Source: Azolla caroliniana (lineage: Eukaryota > Polypodiophyta). From it: 64,000 nucleotides of DNA. A program made the translations under genes and the position numbers. A model generated the notes under the pieces. It did no database searches. It had not been told where the DNA came from and was given only the letters and a program-made list of their open reading frames with translations. The DNA lies in NCBI GenBank assembly GCA_043228905.1, contig JBHGNT010000015.1, positions 9,486,001-9,550,000 of the forward strand. Reading direction: 5' to 3'. Positions 44,218 to 55,390 of the stretch are shown here, in pieces (position 1 is the stretch's first letter; each line of letters begins with the position of its first letter).

Positions 44218-45146
44218 TGTCGAGAAGATTGTGGTTGTGTGTCGTAGCCGTTGGGGTTCTGTGACTTGGGGATGATCGGGGTGAAAACGCGTAATCGCAG
44301 ATGGTGCGATGACAAGAAGCCGAGAAGGCAAGATAAATGTGAAAAGAATTTTATTTGTAAAACAACCACTTACAATATTTATTTGCCAAAAGTTACTTGG
44401 CAAGACTTGAACTCGTAAACTCTATTTTAGAAGAAGCGTTTGAGATAGACCACTTCAATCTCTTTGGTTTCCATTTATTTGTCTTCTCTTTCACTTCATA
44501 TATACTAAATTTATATTACAAAATTTGATTACCAAAAGAAGTTATTCTAAGAGGATTTGAACTCACGACCTTTTGTTTACAAAGAGGCGTTTGAAATATA
44601 CCACTTCAACTTCTTTCTTTCATGCTACCTCTTTTCTTTTCTTTAAATGTTGTCTTGATTTCTGCAGGCCACCATCTTCTTTGGCGAGCTCTGCATCTTA
44701 CACCCACGCGAGTTTCTTCACTTACCTTTCCTTTCTCTTCTTCTTCCTCTTCTCCTCCTTTTCCCCCTTCTCTTTAGCCACCATAGGCGTGGCTTATATA
44801 GGGTGGTCAACCGCCCTACCACCCTCTTGAGGTGGTTGTATTTTTATTTTTTTATTTTCTTTATTTATTATTTATTTATTTATTGATGCTACAATGCAAT
44901 TTTATAGTTCTATATTTGAGAAATTATAGAAATAGCCCTCATTTAATTTTGACTCCCCCTTTTGACATAATTACATTTGTGTCCCAAGTAACATTAATCC
45001 TTCCGAAGCTTGTACCTTGGGCTTCTGAACTCCAATTCACGAATCGAAAATTCATTCATGCTCCTTGTCATAAGCTCTAGATGGGAAATGTACTTCTATA
45101 GATTTTTGACATTGTTTTCACATCGTGAAGTGTCAACTTTACGACA
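44218..45146 (-). repeat. 5' LTR of gypsy element B
   Basis: 929 bases, counterpart of 39139-40049, sharing long runs such as CTGCAGGCCACCATCTTC and ACATCGTGAAGTGTCAAC. GTGGCTTATATAGGGTGG near 44790 is in plus sense; on the minus strand CCACCCTATATAAGCCAC can serve as TATA box. Two tRNA-like modules are retained (near 44405 and 44555). Confidence 0.9.
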
Positions 45147-45619
45147 GCGATGAAAATTTTCTTTAAGTTCACCCACGCTTCTTTAGGCGTCTTGGCGTCT
45201 CGAATGTGGCTAAGCAATTCATTGATCCCAATTCCCATTCAATTCTTCACTACACACAGATAGCGGATTTACTCTATGCTATCTGTATTTCTTTTTGCAG
45301 AGTAAATGCCCTTTGGGAAATGATCCTCTTCCCTACGGGCCCTCCCTCTCATCACACAATACATTACCCAGCTCGCTCCTTGCTCCCATGTTGGGTAGTT
45401 GGCGTTTGTGAAGTTGGGTTTGGTTTCGAGTGCGTTGTTGATGTAGCTCCAATACCCTTCACCAACTAGGTATTGGTTCATCTTGTACTCCCAAGATGAA
45501 TAATTGCTCTGGTCTAGCTTTTCCCTAGGGAGCGAGCTACATATTTTTGCGTTCATGTTGATGTAGTGTCTTCCTTCTTGGCTTTTCTTCCTTTGGTCAT
45601 GTACACGTGCTACGTAGGG
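45147..45619 (-). pseudogene. copia element A gag N-terminus
   Basis: Minus strand from about 45560: MNAKICSSLPREKLDQSNYS, SWEYKMNQYLVGEGYWSYI and ALETKPNFTNANYPTWEQGA, the DUF4219/UBN2 start of copia gag. It continues in another frame through AKTPKEAWVNLKKIF to the gypsy B insertion at 45146. Removing B joins it to ANTTSCNLQLW at 39138. Confidence 0.85.
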
Positions 45620-46255
45620 TGTCGCGAAGATTCGCACGTGCATGTGCTACTCGAGCGACCACCGGGGTCTTGGAATGGGGAGGACGTTCGCGGAATTATC
45701 AAAGAGATGACGATCAATGTAAGATTGGATGAAATTTGTTCACTTGAGAAGAAGAAAGATTGTACACTTGAGAAGTAGAAAACTATGAAGAAGATAAAGA
45801 CGAATATAATTATATTGATAATAGTGGTGTTGGTGATATCACATATTGAGCCCCCCTTTACACAAGCTCCACTAGGGTTTTTATAGCTCTCTTCATGCAC
45901 AAAACCATGGGTTTAGAACCATGGTTTTGGGGACACGGTTTTGCTTATGACATGCACAATCCATGGGTTTAGAACCATGGTTTTGTGCACATGGTTTTCT
46001 ATGGTTGTTTCGTCTATATTTCGTATATGAAAAGGAAATACATAAGTCTACATTATATCATAGTTATTCTAGTGGTAAGGCAAACATCTTGTATCTTAGA
46101 GGTGCAAGGTTCAAACCTTGCTTGCACCCCTCTATATGAACTCAAGTGCCACTAGGCCTTAGGCTTATTTGCTAAGTGAATGTGCAATGTTGCACATCCT
46201 TGGTTTATTCGTCTCACTCGGTTTCACATCGTAGCCGAAAATTGTCATGACAGCG
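45620..46255. repeat. probable solo LTR in the copia A leader
   Basis: The copia leader between primer site and gag should be short, yet 790 bases separate them. The block begins TGTCGCGAAGATTCGC, like the gypsy B LTR (TGTCGAGAAGATTGTG), and ends near TTGTCATGACA. It contains a pair of CCATGGGTTTAGAACCATGG palindromes (45906 and 45972) and a SINE-like module at 46060-46135. No interior is present. Confidence 0.4.
46060..46135 (+). repeat. SINE-like tRNA-related module
   Basis: TAGTTATTCTAGTGGTAAGG has A-box character and GTGCAAGGTTCAAACCTTGC contains GGTTCAAACC, a good B box, about 35 bases later. Best-preserved of the tRNA-like modules in the window. Confidence 0.55.
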
Positions 46256-46344
46256 GCACTACGGTAGCCGATAGCCGGATTTGTAGTCGGCGTCTTGAAC
46301 ACACAATCACGAATAGTCAGGTGGGCTTAGAGGATGTGCTAAAC

Positions 46345-46361
46345 CACACGCTCTAATACCA
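46345..46361 (-). promoter_or_regulatory. primer-binding site of copia element A
   Basis: Minus strand TGGTATTAGAGCGTG immediately after the 5' LTR end at 46362 differs by one base from the copia standard TGGTATCAGAGC (initiator methionine tRNA). Confidence 0.8.
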
Positions 46362-46616
46362 TGTTAAAAATTAGGTATTTAACTAGGGTTAATTAGTATC
46401 TAATGATGGGAGTAGTTGATAACGCAACGGAAAATTATGCAAGAGTGTAATTAGATAACCTTTCTCTATATTAATACGCATCAAAATACAACGATATCCT
46501 CAATGAGGTATATATACATCTCATGTGCAAGGGTGCACATGTGTGAGGAGAATATAGGTACAAATGTGTTAAGTCCTATATTAAATGAACATGTGAGTGG
46601 AGGATAGATGAATGTA
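46362..46616 (-). repeat. truncated 5' LTR of copia element A
   Basis: Starts (plus) TGTTAAAAATTAGG and follows 33389 onward, including AATACGCATCAAAATACAACG. It is cut at about 46616, where plus-strand copia J begins, so its outer edge and target duplication are lost. Confidence 0.8.
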
Positions 46617-47807
46617 TCAACCGGATGTAAGTTGCTACTGAAGGATGTCTGACACGTTCCGGAGGTTCGATTGAACCTGATATCAGTTGGTCGGCTAGAA
46701 GATGAAGCCTACACGGGTAGCATCCGGAACAGAGTCATGAAGTTCTACAAAGGGAGCCTAATAGTGGCTCAAGCCCGGAAGGTCAGCACACTGTACTTGA
46801 TGAATGCCCGGATATGCCAAGAAGCAGTGAACGTAGGACAAAAGATATGCCGATGAACGTGCCCGGAGATGCCGGATATGTTGGTGAGCTGTGGCACAAA
46901 AGACTATTTCACATGAGTGAGAATGGGAATGAAGAGACTTTCCGAAGACAATCTCATTCCGGTGAAGGATGTGCAACTTGAGAAGTGCAATGATTGTCTT
47001 GCTAGCAAGCAAAACCGAACCTCCTTCCAGTCAAGACCACCGATGAGACGGAGTGCACCACTGGAGTTGGTGCATACCGATGTGTGTCAAGTGGACACGA
47101 AGTTACATGCCGGATCGCAATACTTCGTGACGTTCATAGATGACCACAACCGGAAATTGTGGGTCTCACCACTGAAGACGAAGGATCAAGTGTTATCCGT
47201 CTTCAACGAACTCCACGTGAGAGTGGAAAGAGAAACCGACTGGAAGCTGAAGGCGGTTCGAGCAGATAACAGAGGAGAATACCAGGGGTAGTTCGAGGAG
47301 TACTACCGATCGAAGGGAATCCGGCTCAAATTTATCGTGCCGAAGATATCAAAACTAAACGGCATGGCCAAATGGATGAACCAGACTGTGATGGAGAGAG
47401 TCCGGAGCATGTTGGCACCTGCAAAGTTACCCAAGACGTTTTGGGCTGAGGCGCTGATGACGGTGACCTATGTGATAAATAGATCACCCTCAGCACCCTT
47501 GGAAGGAGATCCACCATAAAAAGTATGAACCAGTAAAGATGTATCTTACCGCCATCTGAAGGTGTTCGGGTGTCTCGCATATGTGCATGTTGCAAAGGAC
47601 AAGAGAGCAAAGCTGGATCCGAAGTCCAAGCCATGCATATTCCTTGGATATGGTGATGATGAGTTCGGTTACCGGGTGTGGGATTTGGTTGACAAGAAGG
47701 TGTTCCGGAGTCGAAACATAGTCTTCATGGAAGACAGGACCATTGCCGATTGGGAGTCGGAGAAGAAGGTGACTAACTCCGGATCATCCAATGAAAACCG
47801 GCTTTAG
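46617..47807 (+). pseudogene. copia element J pre-integrase and integrase
   Basis: Plus strand: MNLISVGRLEDEAYTGSIRN (46671), CNDCLASKQNRTSFQSRPP, PLELVHTDVCQVDTKLHAGS and VTFIDDHNRKLWVSPLKTKD. The integrase continues with KLKAVRADNRGEY (46917-47291), NGMAKWMNQTVMERVRSM, FWAEALMTVTYVINRSPSAP (47337-47519) and CIFLGYGDDEFGYRVWDLVD (47562-47807). Stops at 47289 and 47517 break the frame. gag and protease are missing 5' of 46617. Confidence 0.85.
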
Positions 47808-49552
47808 GACACAAGGACTTACCCAGTTGGAAACCGGATGTTAGCCGGTAATCGGATGAAACTCGACGAACTGGCCGGATACGGACAAGAAACCGAACTG
47901 ACTGAAGAAGAGGAGGAAGAAGAAGACACCTGAACCGGACAAGATCCTGAATCAGACTCGGATGAGGAACAAACAGAGGAACCGGTAGTAAGAAATCAAG
48001 GACAAAGATATCCTCTCCGAGAGAGAAGAGCCCCCCAGAGATTTCCGGATGCAGAGCACATATTGTTGACTGATGAGAACCACACATACGAATTGACAGA
48101 GTTGCTGAAAGGGAAGAGAACACTCCAAAACAAGTGGGTGTACAAGTTGAAACCAGGAGATGCCAGAAACCCTCCGAGATACAATGCCCGACTTGTAGTG
48201 AAGGGTTTCCAGCAGAAGAAAGGAGTGGACTTCGATGTGATCTTTGCCCCAGTAGTAAAGATGACATCCATCCGGATGTTATTAAGCATAGTGGCAAGCA
48301 TGAACCTTGAGGTAGAGCAACTGGACGTCAAGAGGCATTCCTACATGGCGACCTCGACAAAGAGATCTACATGCATCAACCGGAAGGATTTGAGAAGAAA
48401 GGGAAGGAGCACCTGGTGTGCCATCTAAAGAAGAGCTTATATGGATTAAAGCAAGACCCCCAGTAATGGTACCGGAAGTTCAACTCCTTCATGACCGACC
48501 AAGGGTACCACAAGACGCAGGCCAATCACTGCGTGTTTGTGAAGAAATTTGACGGAGGATATTTGCTGATACTCCTCCTATATGTGGATGATATGTTGAT
48601 CGTCAGACGAGACCAAGGCAAGATTCGGATGCTGAAGAAGGCTCTGAATCAGACCTTCTCAATGAAGGAGTTGGGTCCGGCAAGACAGATATTGGGAATG
48701 CATATCATCCGGGACCGGTCGAAGAAGCTATTGTGGTTGTTAGAGGAGAAGTACGTGACAAAGGTGCTTCAACGGTTCAACATGTCGGAGACAAAGCCGG
48801 TTGGATCGACACTTCCGGCAAATTGCAAGCTATCCGGAAAACAAAGTCCGAGGACAAAGGTAGAGAAGACGGATATGACAAAGATACCATATTCCTCTAC
48901 TATTGGAAGCTTTTTGTACCTGGCCGGATATCGGATATGCAATTGGAGTGGTGAGCCGGTTCATGAGCAATCCCGGAAGAGAGCACTGGAACGCGGTCAA
49001 GTGGATACTCCAATATCTAAAAGGCACCTCGAGTATGTGCCTCCGGTTCGGCTCCGGTAATCCCCAACTTGACAGATTCATGAATTCGGACATGTCGGCT
49101 GATGCGGAAACTAGCCGGTCTACATCCGGATATATCATGACTTATGCAAGGGGAGCAGTATCGTGGTAGTCGAGGCTGTAGAAGACGGTTGCGTTGTCAA
49201 CCACAGAGGCAGAGTATATGGTAGTTGTGGAAGCCGGCAAGGAGATAATCTAGATGAAGGACTTCATCGGAAAGCTAGGGATCCAATAGGAGGAATATGA
49301 GCTCTACTCCAATAATCAAAGTGTCATCCACCCTGCAAAGAACGCTGCCTACCATTCCCGGACAAAACATATGCAGCGGAGGTACCACTGGATCTGGGCG
49401 AGAGTAGAAGATCAAGAGTTCATGCTAACGAAGATCCACACAGAGGAGAACAGGTCAGATATGCTGACCAAGGTGTTGACAACCAACAAATTGGAAGCGT
49501 GCCGAAAGCTGATCAGGCTGGTGAGACATCCCATGCTGAAGTGAAGGGGGAG
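47808..49552 (+). pseudogene. copia element J reverse transcriptase and RNase H
   Basis: Plus strand: acidic linker, then NKWVYKLKPGDARNPPRYNA, RLVVKGFQQKKGVDFDVIFA (48063-48428) and YGLKQD near 48445. The active site LLYVDDMLIVRRDQGKIRML lies at 48570-48630, SMKELGPARQILGMHIIRDR follows, and the RNase H ends with NAAYHSRTKHMQRRYHWI and ENRSDMLTKVL near 49340-49480. At least three frameshifts and several stops. A polypurine tract AAGTGAAGGGGGAGA (49539-49553) follows. Confidence 0.85.
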
Positions 49553-49554
49553 AT

Positions 49555-49980
49555 TGTTGGGAAATCGGTCCCTCCAGATGGGATCTGATTATGGATGAAG
49601 AGGACCTGGTGAGAACCGGAAGAGATCTGGAAACCGGATCGGATGGACCCGATGAGAACTGGAAGAGAAGACATATTTGTAAATATGTTTTGAACAAGTC
49701 TATTGAGGCTATATTTGTAAATAGACTTAATTTCATATAAGTATAAATATGACTTAGGGAAATCACTTTAGGTGTGTTGTTGTCATATTGTTGTCGATAT
49801 AACTGTTGTATAGAGAGAGAGGAGATACAGAGTTATACTCTGTTGTAACCACCGATTGGCGAAGATACAGAGCTCGAGGTTGTTGCCTCCGAGTCTCTGA
49901 TGTATCTTTCCTATATATAGTGATAGCTTGGAGTCTGTGGGCTCCCATGGTTTTTCCCATTAGGGGTTTCCACGTACACA
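49555..49980 (+). repeat. 3' LTR of copia element J
   Basis: 426 bases from TGTTGGGAAATCGG to CACGTACACA, directly after the polypurine tract. Relative of the LTR at 51819-52276, with which it shares TATTTGTAAATATG-like, GGCTCCCATGGTTTTTCCCA-like and purine tracts in inverse orientation. Confidence 0.8.
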
Positions 49981-50605
49981 TTCTCCGTACTCTCTACTTC
50001 CCATTTCTGTGTTCCATTTCCATTTTTGTGATTCAAGACTTGGTTGTGGCCAAGAAATATTCCACACTATTCTTTTCAGCATCAGACCCCAGATTTCTGA
50101 ATGGACCAAATCAGTTGTCTACCTTCGGGTGTGAAGCCGCGGCTTGCTTGCCATATTGGCAGTGCTCATAGAATCAGTGATCCAAGAAGGAGAGTTTGGG
50201 GATGTATCCAGCTCTAGATAAGTGCATGATGACGGCTTTGTTGAGGTGTCCAAGTCGACTGTGCCATAACGATGACATGGGAATATGTACTAGAAACAAG
50301 TCGCCCTATTTGAGTGTGACATATAGCGGGTACAATGCATGTACTTTCGGACCTCGAGCAAGCAGGAGGTTCCCCCCTATGGAGTGTCCACCTTCCTAAT
50401 TAGAAGCCAACACAAATTCTGTCTTTGTCAAGTTGTTCGACTAAGATTAGCGGTCATGAGAGCTCAAGTACATGTCAGACGTTATGTAGTACCAATGTAG
50501 AGCCTCATGGAAGGTTGAGCTCTACAATGTTGATTCCAATAATGGCACAATGTTGTGAGTTTCCTGTTGGCATAATGAGCCGATTTCTTCCACTTTGTAT
50601 CCTAT
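49981..50605 (-). pseudogene. Ty1/copia protease end and GAG-pre-integrase, fragment L
   Basis: Minus strand near 50060-50290 reads LWHSRLGHLNKAVIMHLSRA, GYIPKLSFLD and HCQYGKQAAASHP, the pre-integrase His motif and integrase zinc-finger cysteine part. Upstream lie IGINIVEL and RARKYMHCTRYMS-like pieces of the protease end. Many stops. Confidence 0.65.
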
Positions 50606-50852
50606 TGTGAACATGTCCAAAAAGTTAGGGCTTAATATATAAGCAATAACCTAACGTTGTAATGATGGGTTCTTGATCATTCTTGTATATATCTTGAATA
50701 TGAGAGAGAGAGAAAGAAATAGAGAAAGCTTCCATTTGAGCTCATATAATGTGTCTATGGTTCAATCATATCCCATATCACATTCTTTGTGTTGTTTGTT
50801 GTGCACATTCACCAATAGGTCCTCATTTTCTTCCGCGCATTATTTCCCACAA
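50606..50852 (+). repeat. 5' LTR of copia element M
   Basis: 247 bases, TGTGAACATGTCC to TTTCCCACA, followed two bases later by TGGTATCAGAGTGATT (50855-50870), the copia primer-binding site for initiator methionine tRNA. Contains GTATATATCTTG near 50690 as possible TATA element. Confidence 0.85.
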
Positions 50853-50950
50853 GTGGTATCAGAGTGATTTGCTGCTCGGCGCTAACAAAAGAAGCAGAGA
50901 AAGCTGAAAAAGAAAACAAGGTCAACAAAACCTCACTTTCGAAAAAGAAT

Positions 50951-51770
50951 ATGGCCTCGACGTCCAGAACAAGAGTTGAAATCTGAAAGTTTGATGGCAA
51001 AAATGTTGCCTTGTGGAAGGAGATGATGTAGGATGTGTTGATCATCAGGAGACAAGTCGAAGTTATTCGACATAGCGAAAAACCCGCTACGATGTCAGCC
51101 GAAGAGTGGAGATCACTAGACGAAATCGTGTGCTCCACCATCTGAAATGAATCTGTCCAAGAATGTCTATTTCAGCATGGCCAAGGAGACAACAACTTTC
51201 TCATTATGGGAGAAGTTGCAACTAGTGTACGAAAAGAAGTTCTCGTCGAAATTCATAATGATTCAACAACTGTTCAATATGAAGATGAGAGAGTCGGATC
51301 CTGCAACCTCCCACATCAACACCTTCACCCGGGTGTTGTCTCAACTCTCCTCCTAAGAGATTAATTTCGAAGAAGAAGTTAAAGCTCTTGCCCTCCTAAT
51401 GAGCTTGCCGGCGAGTTGGGAGGTATTCTGCACGAAATTCGCCAATAGCCGTTCGATCCTAAATCTAGATGAGATGATCAGCCAAGTCCTCACCAAGGAC
51501 ATTCATCGAAAATTGATGGGACTCAACATCGACGAATCGGCAGAAGCCCACCACTCGACTGAGACGATCAACTGACCGAGTCAATTTAGAGAACAAGGTG
51601 ATAGAACCGGTCAAAATCATAGTCGATCGAAACGAGGGGAGACCGACAACAGTCGAAGTCAAGAATAAATCGATCAAGCAAATTTTGCACCCACTACAAA
51701 AAACCCGGTCACAATGTGATAGAAATAGCGCTCGGCCACAACTGAGTTCCACAACACAAATGGGAGATTG
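50951..51770 (+). pseudogene. copia element M gag
   Basis: Plus strand: KFDGKNVALWKEMM, DVLIIRRQVEVIRHSEKPAT, MSAEEWRSLDEIVCSTI, NVYFSMAKETTTFSLWEKLQ, ATSHINTFTRVLSQLSS and NFEEEVKALALLMSLPASWE. A basic segment follows, then a knuckle-like FCTHYKKPGHNV. Stops after EI (50984), EMM (51030) and QLSS (51356) break it. It is cut at about 51770-51818 by the LTR of copia K. Confidence 0.85.
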
Positions 51771-51818
51771 AACAGAAAGTAACAATGCACTTACCAAGAT
51801 GAAAGAGATGACACCAAA

Positions 51819-51974
51819 TGTTAACGTCGAAAACCCTGATTGGGAAAAACCACGGGAGCCCACAGACTCCAACTATCACTATGAGAGAAAGATATTACAA
51901 TGTGAGACTCTGAGGCAATGACCTCGAGCTCTGTCTTTGCAAACCGGCGATTACAACAGAAAATGCTTTATGTT

Positions 51975-52022
<48 letters not shown>

Positions 52023-52276
52023 TCTCTCTCTCTCTCTCTCTCTCTCTGTACAACAATAAAAGAATCACAACAACAATATTACCCTAGTCATATATATACT
52101 TATATAACTTAGGGGATATTTACAAATATGTCCTCAATGGCACATAGGAACATATTTACCAATATGTCCCTTCTCATGGTTCACAACATATCCGGTCAGA
52201 CCCCTTCTGGGTCCATCCGATCCATCTCCTTGCTTCGGCTCGTCCTACCCCATCCGGAGGGACCGGATTCCCAAGA
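51819..52276 (-). repeat. 3' LTR of copia element K
   Basis: Plus-strand ends TGTTAACGTCG and GGATTCCCAAGA; the inner end carries a polypurine tract on the minus strand (GTGAAGGGGGAGTT). Same family as the LTR of J. Contains (TC)n/(CA)n tracts at 51975-52046. The canonical TG on the inner side has changed. Confidence 0.75.
51975..52046. repeat. (TC)n-(CA)n-(TC)n microsatellite inside LTR K
   Basis: About 70 bases of TC repeats interrupted by ACACACACACACA. Confidence 0.85.
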
Positions 52277-54084
52277 AACTCCCCCTTCACTCCGGCATGG
52301 GGTTCCTTGTCAATCTGATCCGTCTCTAACACTCCTCCAGTTCGTCGGCTAACAACACCTTGGTCAGGATATCCGATCCGTTCTCCTCCGTGTGGATCTT
52401 CACTAGAGTGAAGTCTTGATCTTCTACTCTCTCCCAAAGCCAGTGGTATCTACCTTGGATGTGCTTCGTCCTGGAGTGGTAGGTTGTGTTCTTTGCAAGG
52501 TGGATGACACTTTGGTTGTCGTAGTAGAGCTGGTATTCCACCTGTCAGATCCCCAATTCTCCAATGATGTCCCTCATCTAGATTGCTTCCTTGTTGGCTT
52601 CCACGACCGCCATGTACTCCGCTTCCATTGTCAACAATGCAAGAGACTTATGCAGCCTCGACTGCTAGGATACGGCTCCCCCTGCATATGTCATGACGTA
52701 TCCGAATGTAGACCGATCGACTAGTGTCCGCATCAGGCTACATGTCTAAATCGGTGAATCCTTCAAGTTGGGGTTTACCTAAGCCAAATCGGAGACACAA
52801 GCTCGAGGTGGCTTTTAGGCACTAGAGTATCCCCTTGACGACGACCCAATGTTCTCTTCCCGGATTGCTCATGAACCGGCTGACCACTCTGACTGCATAT
52901 CCGATGTCCGGTCATGTACACACCATTGCGTACATGAGGCTTCCGACTGCAGAGGCATATAGTATCTTCATCATTTCTAACTTCTCTGCCTTTGTCTTCC
53001 GGCTCTGCTTTCCGGACAGTTTGCAATTTGCTAGAAGTGTCGACCCGACCGACTTAGCATCCGACATGCTAAACCTTTGAAGCACTTTTGTCACGTACTT
53101 CTCTTATGACAACCACAATTGTTTCTTCAACCGGTCCTAGATTATGTGCATCCCCAAAATCTGTCTTCCCTAACCCATATCTTTCATTGTGAATGACCGG
53201 CTCAAGGCCTTCTTCAGCATCCCGATTTTGATACAGTTCCGTCTGACGATCAACATGTCGTCCACATACAACAACAGTATCAAGAAGTCTCCTCCGTCAA
53301 ACTTCTTCACAGCAGTATCAGCAGTGGTAGGCATGCATCTTGTGGTATCCTTCATCAGTCATGAAGGAGTCGAACTTCCGATACCATTGCCGGGGGACTT
53401 GCTTCAGTCCGTATAAGCTCTTCTTCAACCGACACACCAAGTTCTCCTTCTCTTTCTTGATGAATCCCTCTGATTGCTGCATGTAGATCTCTTCCTCGAG
53501 ATCACCGTGTAGGAACGTCGTCTTGACGTCTAGTTGTTCGACCTCAAATTCCATGCTTGCCGCTATGCTCGGCACTACCCGGATGGATGTCATTTGATTA
53601 CTGGGGCAAAGATATCGTCGAAATCCACTCCTTACTTCTGCTAGAATCCCTTCACCACAATCCGGGCTTTGTATCTTGCTGGATTTCTTGCATCTCCCGG
53701 TTTCAACTTGTACACCTACTTGTTTTGGAGCGCTCTCTTTCCGTTCAGAAGCTCTGTCAGTTCATATGTATGGTTCTCATGCAGGGAATTCATTTCGTCC
53801 TGCATGGCACTCAACCATTTTCGGTTGTGGGCATCCCTCGTTGATTCTTCAAAGCTTTTCGGCTCCCTTGTCGGTTAGCAAAACATTCTCATCTTCCGGA
53901 AATCTATAGGGGGCTCTTCCCTCTCTGAGAGGATATCTCCATCCTTAGTTTTCGACAACTGGTTCCTATGTATGTTCTTCATCCGAATCCAATTCGGGGT
54001 CTTGTCCGGTTCTAGTGTCCGATTCTTCTTCTTTGGTCGGTTCGGTTTCCTGTCCGACTCCGGCCGGTTCATCAAGTGTCATCT
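52277..54084 (-). pseudogene. copia element K reverse transcriptase and RNase H
   Basis: Minus strand: linker ATHL-like and GNKMTLDEPAGVGQETEPTK (54075-53966), then [40 protein letters not shown] and LYGLKQVPRQWYRKFDSFMT (53593-53318). The active site LLLYVDDMLIVRRNCIKIGM follows (53355-53170), then VLQRFSMSDAKSVGSTL, and RNase H LYYDNQSVIHLAKNTTYHSR, TKHIQGRYHWL (52541-52326). Frames break at least five times. Closely related to J. Element F splits it from its integrase at 54084. Confidence 0.85.
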
Positions 54085-54564
54085 TGTTACCCGGACAAGT
54101 GGGGAAGTGTCGGAGTCGAAAATGTAGAAGGTTCGGAGTCGGAATCAGAGTCGGAATTAGAGTCGGATCAGTATAGAGGATCGATGAGTTAGCATTTGCC
54201 GTAGTAAATCCAAAACCGAAATTATAGTTAGTTAGAGATTTTGTAGTTCTTGCCTTTTTGGCAATATGTTTTCTTGATGAGGAAGTTCTTCCAAAGGAAC
54301 CGAAGGTAGTGTAAAGAGACATCGTTTTATTTAGTAATATAAAGTTAGTTTAGGAAATCTCTATGTACGAAACACTCTGTCAATCTATTTCCTTTCTGTC
54401 ATAACTTATTACGTAAATAGCGATCTCGATGTCTATTTAAACATCAATAAGTTTACAACCATTTTAGTATCCATTCGTCTAAACCACAATTCATTGGTAG
54501 AATGTTTGGTGAGCAACGTTCAACTTATACTGTGTCGGCAATAGTTATTGTCGACCAAACAACA
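54085..54564 (+). repeat. 5' LTR of gypsy element F
   Basis: 480 bases, TGTTACCCGGACAAG to ACCAAACAACA. Contains a GGAGTCGGAATCAGAGTCGGA-like microrepeat at 54112-54168. The primer-site position follows with TTTTGGCATGCCCGGTTA at 54573-54590. Confidence 0.9.
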
Positions 54565-55390
54565 TAGTATAATTTTGGCATGCCCGGTTACATCTGGAGC
54601 TAGCAGAGAACAAGTCGAATGGATGTCGTCTGGTCCAGATACACCAGTCAGTTGTAAACGTCCTCGTACACGTTCGATTACAAAGACACTAGCAAAAGAT
54701 TCAGCTGCAGCATTACAACCAGAAACAAGTAGAAGGTGGTCTGCGCTCCCCGATTTAACTGATAGTCAGTCGGACGAAAATCAGGAGATATCATTTTACG
54801 ATATCTGGAGTGAAGACAATATGCCTTACCCGTATTCTAAATTTTGCGAAGGTGTTGATGCAGAAGTGCATGTTAGGGATTTCTTGACAACATGGGAAAT
54901 TAACCATGGAGCTCAGAGGTTATCGGCAGTAGCCGAAGACAAATCTAAAATTGTTGAGTTTGTTTTGTCATTAGATGGTCAGTCTGCTAATTGGTTTGCA
55001 CAAAATGGTTTCCGTACGTTCGAAACATTTGAACAATTAAACACCAAATTTCAGCAATTATTTGATCGTCAGATTCCTCGGAAGGATCTGATAGCGCAAT
55101 TTTATGTGTTATATGAGGAGCCGCATGAAACGGTATCTCAATTTGTCATCCGTTTTCAGAATTTACAACTCCAAATTTCCAGGCCTATTCCGGACAATGA
55201 ATTGAAGGATGTATTCCTTGAAGCAATTCCTGAACCATTACGAACAACATTAGCAGTGTTCGATTTCCGGAATCAGACGATCGAACAACTAATTGATAAG
55301 GCAATCGCTATGGGCCGGAATCCGAAAAATGTAAGGAGTATGGATATGTCGGCATTACATCATACGTTGCCAACATGGGAGGAGTTGTAG
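54548..55390 (+). pseudogene. gypsy element F gag, capsid part
   Basis: Open for 280 codons. The true start is uncertain; the first ATG (54548) lies within the LTR end. Capsid residues: MPYPYSKFCEGVDAEVHVRD, FLTTWEINHGAQRLSAVAED, KSKIVEFVLSLDGQSANWFA, FRTFETFEQLNTKFQQLFD and ETVSQFVIRFQNLQLQI, a retrotrans_gag domain. It ends at a TAG (55388) that replaces a sense codon present in element G (DLRFWQAIQCTTC), so gag was longer. Confidence 0.8.

Noticed and set aside
54112-54168. GGAGTCGGAATC-type microrepeat as a regulatory array
   Set aside because: Only a handful of imperfect units, shorter in the other LTR; nothing further supports a specific role.
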